Assembly: GCA_045617525.1 (NCBI GenBank)
Contig: JAZLIT010000260.1
Coordinates: 1-45,726, forward strand
Source: JAZLIT01 sp045617525
GTDB lineage: Bacteria > Bacillota > Bacilli > Bacillales_A > Planococcaceae
Length of the DNA stretch: 45,726 nt
Reading direction: 5' to 3'
In this document: positions 25,001-32,747 of the stretch, piece after piece
Layout of the letters: the number at the start of each line of letters is the position of its first letter
Position numbering within the stretch: position 1 is the stretch's first letter
The notes under the pieces: model-generated
What the model was told of the DNA's origin: nothing
What the model saw: only the letters and a program-made list of their open reading frames with translations
The model's database searches: none
Program-made: the position numbers and the translations under genes

Positions 25001-25180
25001 ATGGACAGAGAGGTAAAAGGTTTTATTGAAATCCATCATCTTAAGACTTTAAGTATATTAGCAGGGGCAGAAGAAGTTGATCCACACAGTGATTTAATTC
25101 CGCTTTGTGCGAATTGTCATAGGATGATGGTATATAGAAGTCAGTACGAGGTATTAAGTTTAGAGGTATTAAAAAATTAA
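25001..25180 (+). pseudogene. 3' fragment of an HNH endonuclease gene
   Basis: 59 codons encode EVKGFIEIHHLKTLSILAG followed by VDPHSDLIPLCANCHRMM and a short tail. This is the zinc-finger-like HNH core: HH metal/catalytic pair, then the D-L-I-P-L-C-x-N-C-H segment of McrA-type nucleases. The first in-frame ATG is at 25001, right at the transposase remnant, with a stop just upstream and no ribosome binding site, so the N-terminal part was removed by or lost with the IS. On the same strand as the GHKL operon, it may once have been its nuclease gene. Confidence 0.82.
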
Positions 25181-25195
25181 TAGCATTTCAAAAAG

Positions 25196-25236
25196 ATAAC
25201 TTTCCGAGAAATTAAATACTCGGAAAGTTATTTTCA
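25196..25236 (+). terminator. Bidirectional terminator between HNH fragment and methyltransferase
   Basis: A 13-bp perfect stem ATAACTTTCCGAG / CTCGGAAAGTTAT followed by TTTTC. It serves convergent genes; the last bases overlap the methyltransferase stop codon. Confidence 0.85.
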
Positions 25237-26733
25237 TAGATCTAATGAAAAGGTAAGTTGCTCATCCTTGAGTTGTGCTTGTTCAATGAATGGTTTAATC
25301 TCTTTGGCAATACTTCGAGCCATAATCGGCGGAACTGAATTGCCAATCTGCATATATGTTTTAGTAAAAGACCCTTTAAAATAATAGTCATCAGGATAAG
25401 ACTGGACTCGAGCAGCTTCACGAGGTGTAAGACCTCTCGCCTGTGTGGGATGAATATACATATTACAATCGAATTTCATATGTGCTGTAATCGTTTTACA
25501 TGGTTGGTTGTAAATTAATTTATAATATTTATCCTTGAAAATGTTATTACGACTTGCATAAGGCATAATATCAGCAATTTTTGGGTCGTCCGATTTATCA
25601 CCTTGGTAAAGGCGACCGAAAATTTCAATATCGCGATCGTTATTATAGCGAGCTTTATGATTATATAAAAAAAGTGGTGTTTGGTTACAATTCAGTTGTT
25701 GACGGTAGTGGTTCTGTGAATAATCATTAAAATCGGTCATCAAATAGCCAGATTCATCAGATTCGTGATCTGTAGCATTTTTAATAGTCAATGCTTTTAA
25801 AGATGGTAAATCTTCAATTGCATCAGCAAGTGTTTGTGTTACTTGTTGTTTATTTTGGGATGAAATCCTATCGAAAATGACTCTATTGTCGACACCAATT
25901 TTATTGCCAATAAAAATTATTCTTTTACGGTGCTGTGCTACACCAAAATCTGCAGCATTAAGCACTTCAAAATCAACATTATATCCTACGTTTTTAAAAT
26001 CTTCGACAATCTGTGAAGCAATCTCTTTCATTCCAATAACATTCTCCATCACGAAAAATGTAGGGCGTATTGAGGCAACGACGTTAACAAATTCTTTGTA
26101 TAATTTGTTACGTGGATCATCAATTAAGCGTTGCTGGTTTGCAAGGCTAAAGCCTTGGCACGGGGGACCACCAATAACTATATCTACATAGGTGTTTTGT
26201 GTATAGTTTTGTACTGTAAGTGCAAAATCTTGAATATCTCCTAGAACCACCTTAGTCGGGTCTACTTCAGGGTGATTATAAGTATATGTTTCAATGCAAC
26301 TAGGTTCAATATCATTGGCAAAAACAATCCGATAGCCGGCCTGTGAAAAGCCTAAAGACATACCTCCAGAGCCACAAAATAAGTCAACAATTGTAGGCTT
26401 GTTACTTAGTTGATCCTCTAACTGTAATTTAGTACGACATTTTTTACAAATTTTAGGTAGATGGCATAGCTGGTTTTCATGCTGAATTAACGATAATAAT
26501 GAGGAGAACTCGTCTTCAGAAATTTTGACTTTTAATTTAACCCATTTACAAAAATCATCATAATAAACCTTTTCTTCAAGGAAACCAATGTCTACAGCAG
26601 CTTGTACAGCTAAAGCATTAGAAATAGAAGAGTTTTTATTTATTAGACGTAAATGTTTGACTGCATCTATAACATAAGCGGCCAATTGCTTTTCATCATT
26701 TTTTGTATCTATTTGTTCAAAAGGTTTAAACAT
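25234..26733 (-). CDS. C5-cytosine DNA methyltransferase with N-terminal extension (M2)
   Basis: A 499-residue cytosine-5 methyltransferase. After an N-terminal extension of about 115 residues with a cysteine cluster (CHLPKICKKCRTK), the core motifs follow in order: I in VDLFCGSGGMSLGF, IV in GGPPCQGFSLANQ with the catalytic cysteine, VI in FFVMENV, VIII in FGVAQHRKRI, IX near GLTPREAARVQSYP and X in YMQIGNSVPPIMARSIA. The enzyme should protect the host from the partner nuclease by methylating one strand of an asymmetric site. It overlaps the upstream methyltransferase gene by 8 bases. The pair is laid out as in BsuMI and LlaJI. Confidence 0.95.
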   Translation of the reverse strand: MFKPFEQIDTKNDEKQLAAYVIDAVKHLRLINKNSSISNALAVQAAVDIGFLEEKVYYDDFCKWVKLKVKISEDEFSSLLSLIQHENQLCHLPKICKKCRTKLQLEDQLSNKPTIVDLFCGSGGMSLGFSQAGYRIVFANDIEPSCIETYTYNHPEVDPTKVVLGDIQDFALTVQNYTQNTYVDIVIGGPPCQGFSLANQQRLIDDPRNKLYKEFVNVVASIRPTFFVMENVIGMKEIASQIVEDFKNVGYNVDFEVLNAADFGVAQHRKRIIFIGNKIGVDNRVIFDRISSQNKQQVTQTLADAIEDLPSLKALTIKNATDHESDESGYLMTDFNDYSQNHYRQQLNCNQTPLFLYNHKARYNNDRDIEIFGRLYQGDKSDDPKIADIMPYASRNNIFKDKYYKLIYNQPCKTITAHMKFDCNMYIHPTQARGLTPREAARVQSYPDDYYFKGSFTKTYMQIGNSVPPIMARSIAKEIKPFIEQAQLKDEQLTFSLDL

Positions 26734-27700
26734 AGTTGACCGTCTCTTTTCTTAATTCATTTGGTAGCACATCTAAAATACTTTCAGCAAGTGCTTTCGC
26801 AACGTTTACAGTAACGGCGTTTCCGAATTGTTTATAGGCTTGTGCATCGGATACTACTATTTCATAGTCTTTAGGAAAACCTTGAAGACGAGCGCATTCT
26901 ATGGGAGTAAGGCGACGGATATTTGTCTTGCCATCCCTTTCTGCTAATTCACTTGGTTGAGTTACATAATTATCTTGATTAGCGCGGTGCATTTTAGCCA
27001 TTGTCGCTGTTAAAGGTCGTGCAATTTTTAAATCAATCTCTGATCTTGAGTAATAGCCTCCAGAACCATGAGATAAGATAGTCGGTAAAATTTTATGACT
27101 TAAATAATATTTTGAGTCAACATTTGATTCTAATATATCTTGGAGTGTACTTTCTAGTGTTTTTTTTGTTGGGAATTTGAATGGTACCTTCATTTGTTGT
27201 GCGATATCTTTCCGAATACAAATTAAAAATAGACGATTTCGAACTTGTGGTGTTTGAAAGTTAACGCTGTTTAGGACATCATAATGAACTTCATAGTTTA
27301 ATAAATCTAAAGTGTTTAAAATAGTGTTTAATGTTCTTCCACCATCATGATTTTTTAAATTACGTACATTTTCTAAAATAGCAAGGGCTGGTTGATGATA
27401 TTCCAATATACGAGCGACTTCAAAAAATAAAGTGCCTCTTACATTATCCATAAATCCTTGTTGTTCACCCATCATAGAAAATGGTTGGCATGGGAAACCG
27501 CCAATTAATACATCATGAGCAGGAATTTCAAACTCATGAATTTGAGATAAATCTCCATGAACAATGTGATCCCCAATATTATGTTTATAGGATTCTACAG
27601 CATATTTATCAAAATCATTTGCAAATACGATGTCGAATCCGGCTTGCATAAACCCTAAATCCATACCTCCGCATCCACTAAATAAAGAAACTGTTTTCAT
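26726..27700 (-). CDS. C5-cytosine DNA methyltransferase (M1)
   Basis: A 324-residue cytosine-5 methyltransferase, the usual minimal size. Motif I is SLFSGCGGMDLGFMQAGF, IV is IGGFPCQPFSMMG with the catalytic cysteine, VI is LAILENVRNL, VIII is FQTPQVRNRLFLI, IX is RRLTPIECARLQGFP and X is YKQFGNAVTVNVAKALAESIL. It is the first methyltransferase of the minus-strand operon behind a small ribbon-helix-helix gene and overlaps the second by 8 bases. Tandem non-identical C5 enzymes usually mean that each strand of the target is methylated by a different one. Confidence 0.95.
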   Translation of the reverse strand: MKTVSLFSGCGGMDLGFMQAGFDIVFANDFDKYAVESYKHNIGDHIVHGDLSQIHEFEIPAHDVLIGGFPCQPFSMMGEQQGFMDNVRGTLFFEVARILEYHQPALAILENVRNLKNHDGGRTLNTILNTLDLLNYEVHYDVLNSVNFQTPQVRNRLFLICIRKDIAQQMKVPFKFPTKKTLESTLQDILESNVDSKYYLSHKILPTILSHGSGGYYSRSEIDLKIARPLTATMAKMHRANQDNYVTQPSELAERDGKTNIRRLTPIECARLQGFPKDYEIVVSDAQAYKQFGNAVTVNVAKALAESILDVLPNELRKETVNYV

Positions 27701-27721
27701 ATTTTGATAAACTCCTTAATC

Positions 27722-27904
27722 TTACTGTTTATTATTTTTAGCTATATATTCAATCATCCACTCACGGATTATTGTAGAACAATATAAATTTTGCTCGTGT
27801 ACGATATACATAAATTGGTCTTTTATTTCGGGCTCAATAGTAATTTCTATTTTAGCTGTTTTTATTTTCCCAGCCGGCCTACCCCGTTTTTTTGAAGCGT
27901 CCAT
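27722..27904 (-). CDS. Small ribbon-helix-helix protein, candidate controller
   Basis: A 60-residue protein. After a basic start (KKRGRPAGKIKTAK), a beta strand KIEITIEPEIKDQF and two helices (MYIVHEQNLYCS, TIIREWMIEYIAK) fit the CopG/Arc ribbon-helix-helix fold. GGAG lies 8 bases before the ATG. It lies exactly between the methyltransferases (same strand, 21 bases) and the divergent nuclease genes, the position where restriction systems often keep a controller protein. Typical C proteins are HTH; a ribbon-helix-helix controller would be less usual. Confidence 0.7.
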   Translation of the reverse strand: MDASKKRGRPAGKIKTAKIEITIEPEIKDQFMYIVHEQNLYCSTIIREWMIEYIAKNNKQ

Positions 27905-28037
27905 TATATCATCTCCGTGTAGTTTTTGTTTATTATAGCATTTTAGACCCTGATTGAAAAGAGGGGAAGAACGTATATTCTTTTCTGTGTATATTTATAG
28001 TTATGGAATATAATAATGTTATAAAGGGGGAGTAGAG
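27905..28037. promoter_or_regulatory. Divergent promoter region of the BsuMI/LlaJI-like system
   Basis: Minus strand: a TATAAT box near 27934-27939 with a weak TTTTCA -35 serves the controller and methyltransferases. Plus strand: TATAAT at 28009-28014 serves the nuclease genes, with no clear -35. A direct repeat GTATATT (27973-27979 and 27989-27995) between them could bind the ribbon-helix-helix protein. Confidence 0.5.
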
Positions 28038-29681
28038 TTGGAAATTAAAACAATAGTTGAAGAGTTAAATCGAGTGTTTAAAGAAGAAAATATAGATCTA
28101 GTATTAAATCCAAATGATTTTGAATGTGGATTTATAGAAAATGTACCTCACTCAGAAGTTATTAGACCTACTAAAAAGGAACAAAGACAAACGCAAGAGG
28201 AAACCGGAATAGCATTACCACAACCCGTTCGAAGCAAACGCTCAGATGCAAGCAGTGAAAACTCGAATAATCAAACACATTATGTTATCTCTGGTGCGGA
28301 GTACTTTGACTTTTTAACACAGGGAGGTGGAAGTGATTCTCCGTTTAAATATCGTTATCCTTTTTATTTATATCCTGAGAACCTAAGACTCCTATTAAAT
28401 AATGTACCGAATGGCTACTATCCTCAAGAAATTAAGGACTATCTGGTTCAAAACTTTATTGAAACAAAACAAACATATCAAGCATCGATTGGAGCAATTG
28501 CAACAACACAAGGGCGGATGATGTTAGCTAGTAAAGAAATGGTTTTAGATGATGAAGCAGGGGAATTTTTCAACAAATGTAGATATGCACAGTTTGAGGA
28601 TGATTATTTAGTTATTTTAAAACATGAGGAAAAATTCGCTTATTCTATGCTATTTATTCCAGCACCAATTGTAGAAAAATATAATTTATCATATTCAACT
28701 TTAAAAAATTCACTTATTGGAAAGATTTCAAAAACATATGTAGATTTATTTAGCACTGTAGAAGTAGTCGGTGCAAAAAACTTACTAGTATTTGGTGCGC
28801 CTGGAACCGGTAAAAGTCATTGGGTTAAAGAAATGTTCGAAGATAGTACGGATACAATTCGCGTAACCTTCCATGAGGAATATAGTTATCAAGATTTTAT
28901 AGGAGCATTGAAGCCAACTGTACATAATGGGAATATTAGTTATCAATTTAATGCTGGGCCATTCACTCGTATTTTAACTAAAGCAATTGGCAATAAACAA
29001 AAACACCATACTTTAATTATTGAGGAAATGAATCGTGCGAATGCCGCTGCAGTTTTTGGTGATATATTTCAGTTATTAGATAGAAATGAATTAGGGATTA
29101 GCAAGTATGGTATTGAACAGCTGGATATTGCGCAATATATTTCAAAAAAACTAAATACTACAATTGATTCAACAATTTGTTTACCTTCAAATTTAAGTAT
29201 CGTTGCTACTATGAATAGTGCCGATCAAGGAGTGTTTGTACTAGATACAGCATTTAAGAGACGTTGGCAATTTAAATATATTCCAATCGAGTTTGATGCA
29301 TGGCATGAAGAAACAAAAATTGATTATATAAAGGTTGATGGCAGAGTATATCAAATTTCAGTGCGCTATTTTATTGAACAATTAAATGATTACTTATCTG
29401 GTATGGAAACACTCGAGATTAATGAAGATCGACTAATAGGTCCTTACTTTATTGAAAAAGAAAAATGGGCAAAATGGTTAAAGGGAGACGTTTTCCAAAA
29501 GTTACTAAATTATTTATGGGACGATGTGGCTAGAATTAACCGTTCGGAAGTATTTCTTGAAAAGTATAATCAATTTTCTAAGCTATGCACGGATTTCAAA
29601 GACTTAGAAATTGTTTTTACAGAGCCTTTAAATAGCTTAATACTTATGGGAGCAACAATTAAGGAAGAACATTATGATTGA
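28038..29681 (+). CDS. McrB-like AAA+ NTPase, R1 subunit of BsuMI/LlaJI-like restriction system
   Basis: A 547-residue protein. Residues 1-240 form an N-terminal region likely to bind DNA. The AAA+ module has Walker A FGAPGTGKSHWVKEM (about 253), Walker B LIIEEMNRANAAAVFGDIFQLLD (about 325), and ATMNSADQGVFVLDTAFKRRWQF, the McrB-type sensor/signature segment (M-N-x-A-D). In McrBC, BsuMI (YdiS) and LlaJI (R1) this subunit recognises the site and moves DNA by nucleotide (often GTP) hydrolysis. It starts at TTG 28038 behind AAAGGGGGAG. The next gene starts within its stop region (8-base overlap), so both subunits are coupled. Confidence 0.9.
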   Translation: MEIKTIVEELNRVFKEENIDLVLNPNDFECGFIENVPHSEVIRPTKKEQRQTQEETGIALPQPVRSKRSDASSENSNNQTHYVISGAEYFDFLTQGGGSDSPFKYRYPFYLYPENLRLLLNNVPNGYYPQEIKDYLVQNFIETKQTYQASIGAIATTQGRMMLASKEMVLDDEAGEFFNKCRYAQFEDDYLVILKHEEKFAYSMLFIPAPIVEKYNLSYSTLKNSLIGKISKTYVDLFSTVEVVGAKNLLVFGAPGTGKSHWVKEMFEDSTDTIRVTFHEEYSYQDFIGALKPTVHNGNISYQFNAGPFTRILTKAIGNKQKHHTLIIEEMNRANAAAVFGDIFQLLDRNELGISKYGIEQLDIAQYISKKLNTTIDSTICLPSNLSIVATMNSADQGVFVLDTAFKRRWQFKYIPIEFDAWHEETKIDYIKVDGRVYQISVRYFIEQLNDYLSGMETLEINEDRLIGPYFIEKEKWAKWLKGDVFQKLLNYLWDDVARINRSEVFLEKYNQFSKLCTDFKDLEIVFTEPLNSLILMGATIKEEHYD

Positions 29682-30939
29682 ACCTTTATTCTTTTCTGAA
29701 CAAGTTATTGTGAAAAATGAATGGGGATTTAAAAATAGTTATCAATATCAAGAAATTTATGAGGAATTTAATGGATTTATTAAATTTACTGTATGTGGTT
29801 TTTTACTTATCAATCATCGCTTTATTATTGTTTTTCCTAAAGGTGTTTTGGAAAAAGGAGGTAATATTATAGCGAAGGAGAAGGCAAAATTACTACTGCA
29901 GGTGTTGTTTAAATATGAAAAAAATGCAGTAAAAAATCGTGATATTAAATTTAGTGACCAAATACTAAATGATCGTGAAAATATGTTTTCAACTATTGCT
30001 GAAATCATTCGTGATTATTTATTACATGGTATTTTAATGACGAATTTAAAAAAGCAAACAATAAATGGAACTGGAAAAATTAATTGGGTTAAAACGTTTA
30101 AAAAAAGTATACCAATTGTTCAAAATGATCAGTTAGTATATGTTGATTTGGTAACAGAACAAAAGTTGAAAACCTTTTCTGCAGAAATTACAAATTTACA
30201 CTGGGAAATCCTTTTAGAGGTCGAAGAACATTTTGGATGGTTATTCAATTTTAAAACACATCAAACAACAAAAAGCTATAAACCGATTAATATCCAAAAG
30301 GCAAAAATAATTTTGAAAAAAGCAATGTCAATGACATTTAACTTATCAGAAATTAAACGATACAAATTACTTTATAGCTATATATCGAAAAACTTTTTTG
30401 CAGAATCATTACAATCAACCAATAAGCAGCTTTTATATGCATTTAAATATGAGTACGTATGGGAAGCAATGGGAAAAGAACTGTTTAAACATAATGAAAT
30501 TCTCGCAAAGGCCATTCCAAAGTATAAATGGATTAGTATCCGTAACGAAGAATATAGAGAGCAAATTCCAGATATTTTAATGGAATATGGGAATAGTTGC
30601 TTATTTATTATTGATGCTAAGTATTATAGGTTCAATGGCAAAGGTGATAATCAATTACCGGGTGGACCTGATATGGGCAAGCAATTACTGTATCTTCAAT
30701 CGATGCAAGCCATTGAGAAATATACTGAAATATATAATCTATTTATCGTACCAGCTAGTATAGATAATCAGTCAATTCAATTTTATGCGAAGGGAATGTT
30801 TGACCACCCCATTTTACACCAACAATTTGGCGAAATTTTAACTTTTCAAGTTGATTCTTTAACAATGATGCAACAGTATTTGAGAAATACTGAGCTATTG
30901 TATAGTGCTTTACTGGAAGCAATCGAAGAATATCTATAA
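29674..30939 (+). CDS. McrC/LlaJI-family endonuclease subunit (R2)
   Basis: A 421-residue protein of the LlaJI/McrC restriction subunit type. The middle has TINGTGKINWVKTFKKSIPI, typical of the LlaJI family. The PD-(D/E)XK nuclease centre is seen as QIPDILMEY, then LFIIDAKYYRF (D, then D-A-K after about 12 residues). It cuts DNA only together with its McrB-like partner in known systems. It is coupled to that gene by overlap. A terminator follows after about 80 bases. The gene is AT-rich and complete. Confidence 0.88.
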   Translation: MIEPLFFSEQVIVKNEWGFKNSYQYQEIYEEFNGFIKFTVCGFLLINHRFIIVFPKGVLEKGGNIIAKEKAKLLLQVLFKYEKNAVKNRDIKFSDQILNDRENMFSTIAEIIRDYLLHGILMTNLKKQTINGTGKINWVKTFKKSIPIVQNDQLVYVDLVTEQKLKTFSAEITNLHWEILLEVEEHFGWLFNFKTHQTTKSYKPINIQKAKIILKKAMSMTFNLSEIKRYKLLYSYISKNFFAESLQSTNKQLLYAFKYEYVWEAMGKELFKHNEILAKAIPKYKWISIRNEEYREQIPDILMEYGNSCLFIIDAKYYRFNGKGDNQLPGGPDMGKQLLYLQSMQAIEKYTEIYNLFIVPASIDNQSIQFYAKGMFDHPILHQQFGEILTFQVDSLTMMQQYLRNTELLYSALLEAIEEYL

Positions 30940-31022
30940 AAATTTAGTTAATTATTAAAAGGGATATAAAATTGAATCAATGTAAATATCTAAGATGTTG
31001 TAGATAATCCTTGTTAATTTAT

Positions 31023-31075
31023 GTGTATTGATAATCCAAATGTTTGAACTGGATGTATCAATACACAATTTTTTG
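31023..31075 (+). terminator. Terminator after the BsuMI/LlaJI-like nuclease operon
   Basis: Stem GTGTATTGATA / TATCAATACAC with an inner ATCC/GGAT pairing, followed by AATTTTTTG. It separates the two McrB-containing modules in the 254-base gap 30940-31193, which holds no gene. Confidence 0.85.
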
Positions 31076-31193
31076 ATAATATTTGTTCAGTAATTCTAAA
31101 TGGACTTATTTTAGTGAAGTAAATTTACGCTTTATATTTAAGAATTAAGTATTTCAAGTATAAAGAGTATGTTTTGAAAGGAGAGATTTTGGT

Positions 31194-32747
31194 TTGACGA
31201 CAAGTATAAAAAATAATAAAAATTTAGAGGTAATCAAAAATATATTAGGACTGGAGAAAAAGAGATATCCAATTTATGAATCTGATACAGCATTTATTTA
31301 CACACCTGCAATTCAAAGTAATGAAAGTAATAGGAATAGAGAAGGAATAGATATTTCAAATGAAAATATGCAAAATATATTTAACGGAAATAAATTATCG
31401 TTACTTATAATAAGGTATTTTAATGATTTTTTAATTATCGAGGGTAGTAAATTGAAGGAAGTATTAAGGGGCGTAAGCAAAGTTGGAAAATGGTGTTTTA
31501 AGGTTGAAAAAAAGAATGATGTAGCAGATTTATATTTATCGGATTTTGGGTTAGTGAATCACATGGAGATTTATAGTCTTGAGGGATTTATGACATACAT
31601 GAATGATACCTATGGCTTTGAATTTAATAATTTAAATTTACAAAGTGAAATTCATGAAATAAGTAATAGAAATTATTTAAATACAGAAAAAATAAGCGAA
31701 GTTTCGCCAACTGACCTCCTAAACCACATCCACTCCTACATATCATCAAAAGGCTTCAACTACACCCAAGAAAACATCAAAAACCTTTACCTTTCCCTTC
31801 GAGCAAAACCTTTCGTCATCATTTCTGGCATATCAGGCACAGGGAAGACGAAAATCGTGCAGCTATTCGCGGAAAGTATTGGTGCGACGGAGGACAATGG
31901 GCAATTTAAGTTAGTGCCGGTGCGCCCGGACTGGAGCGATAGTTCAGATTTAATTGGCTATGAGAAATTGTCGGGAGAGTATGTGGATGGCCATCTGACG
32001 AAAATGATTAAGCAGGCGAATGAAAACCCGAATCGACCTCATTTCCTATTACTTGATGAGATGAATTTAGCACGTGTGGAATATTACTTCAGTGATGTGC
32101 TGAGTGTGATGGAGAGCCGTGGTTTTGAAGATGGTGAGCTAACTTCTTCGACTATTAATCCCGATCGAGAGCAAGAAGAAAGAGTAACATTGCCAGGCAA
32201 TCTCTATGTAATTGGCACAGTGAATATGGATGAAACGACGCATCCATTCAGCAAAAAGGTGCTAGACCGCGCCAATACGCTTGAGTTTAATGATATTGAT
32301 TTGATGAATTTACCTAATACCGCATTAAATGTGGTGCAGCCAATTGCGATTGGCAACGAGGCACTGCAATCAAAATATATTCATTTAATTGATTTGATGA
32401 ATCCTGAGACAGAAGCACTTGTAAATGAAGTAGCGAGAATATTAGTGGAAATGAATAAAATTTTAACGCCAATCCATACACAGGTAGGCTATCGTGTGCG
32501 TGATGAAATATGCTTCTATATGGCGTATAACGCGGAAGATGAATTATTAACTACCGATGAAGCGCTGGATTACTGCATTATGCAAAAGATTTTGCCGCGT
32601 ATTACAGGGGCCGGCAATCGCTTAGATACAGCGCTTAAGGCGTTGCAGATGTTGCTAGGGTCAACGTATCCGCGTAGTGAGAAGAAAATTGCGGAGATGA
32701 TTGAGAGGTTAGGTGAAGATGGCTTTACTTCCTTCTGGATCGCTTAA
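31194..32747 (+). CDS. McrB-family NTPase paired with DUF2357 protein
   Basis: A 517-residue protein. Residues 1-165 form a variable N-terminal domain, presumably for target recognition. Then come Walker A VIISGISGTGKTKIVQ, Walker B HFLLLDEMNLARVEYYFSDVL, and VIGTVNMDETTHPFSKKVLDRA, the McrB signature. It starts at TTG 31194 with AAAGGAG about 10 bases upstream. Base composition changes sharply inside the gene near 31,700: the N-terminal part is AT-rich with A/T-ending codons, whereas the AAA+ part uses more C- and G-containing codons like the rest of the chromosome. This suggests a domain swap. Confidence 0.9.
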   Translation: MTTSIKNNKNLEVIKNILGLEKKRYPIYESDTAFIYTPAIQSNESNRNREGIDISNENMQNIFNGNKLSLLIIRYFNDFLIIEGSKLKEVLRGVSKVGKWCFKVEKKNDVADLYLSDFGLVNHMEIYSLEGFMTYMNDTYGFEFNNLNLQSEIHEISNRNYLNTEKISEVSPTDLLNHIHSYISSKGFNYTQENIKNLYLSLRAKPFVIISGISGTGKTKIVQLFAESIGATEDNGQFKLVPVRPDWSDSSDLIGYEKLSGEYVDGHLTKMIKQANENPNRPHFLLLDEMNLARVEYYFSDVLSVMESRGFEDGELTSSTINPDREQEERVTLPGNLYVIGTVNMDETTHPFSKKVLDRANTLEFNDIDLMNLPNTALNVVQPIAIGNEALQSKYIHLIDLMNPETEALVNEVARILVEMNKILTPIHTQVGYRVRDEICFYMAYNAEDELLTTDEALDYCIMQKILPRITGAGNRLDTALKALQMLLGSTYPRSEKKIAEMIERLGEDGFTSFWIA

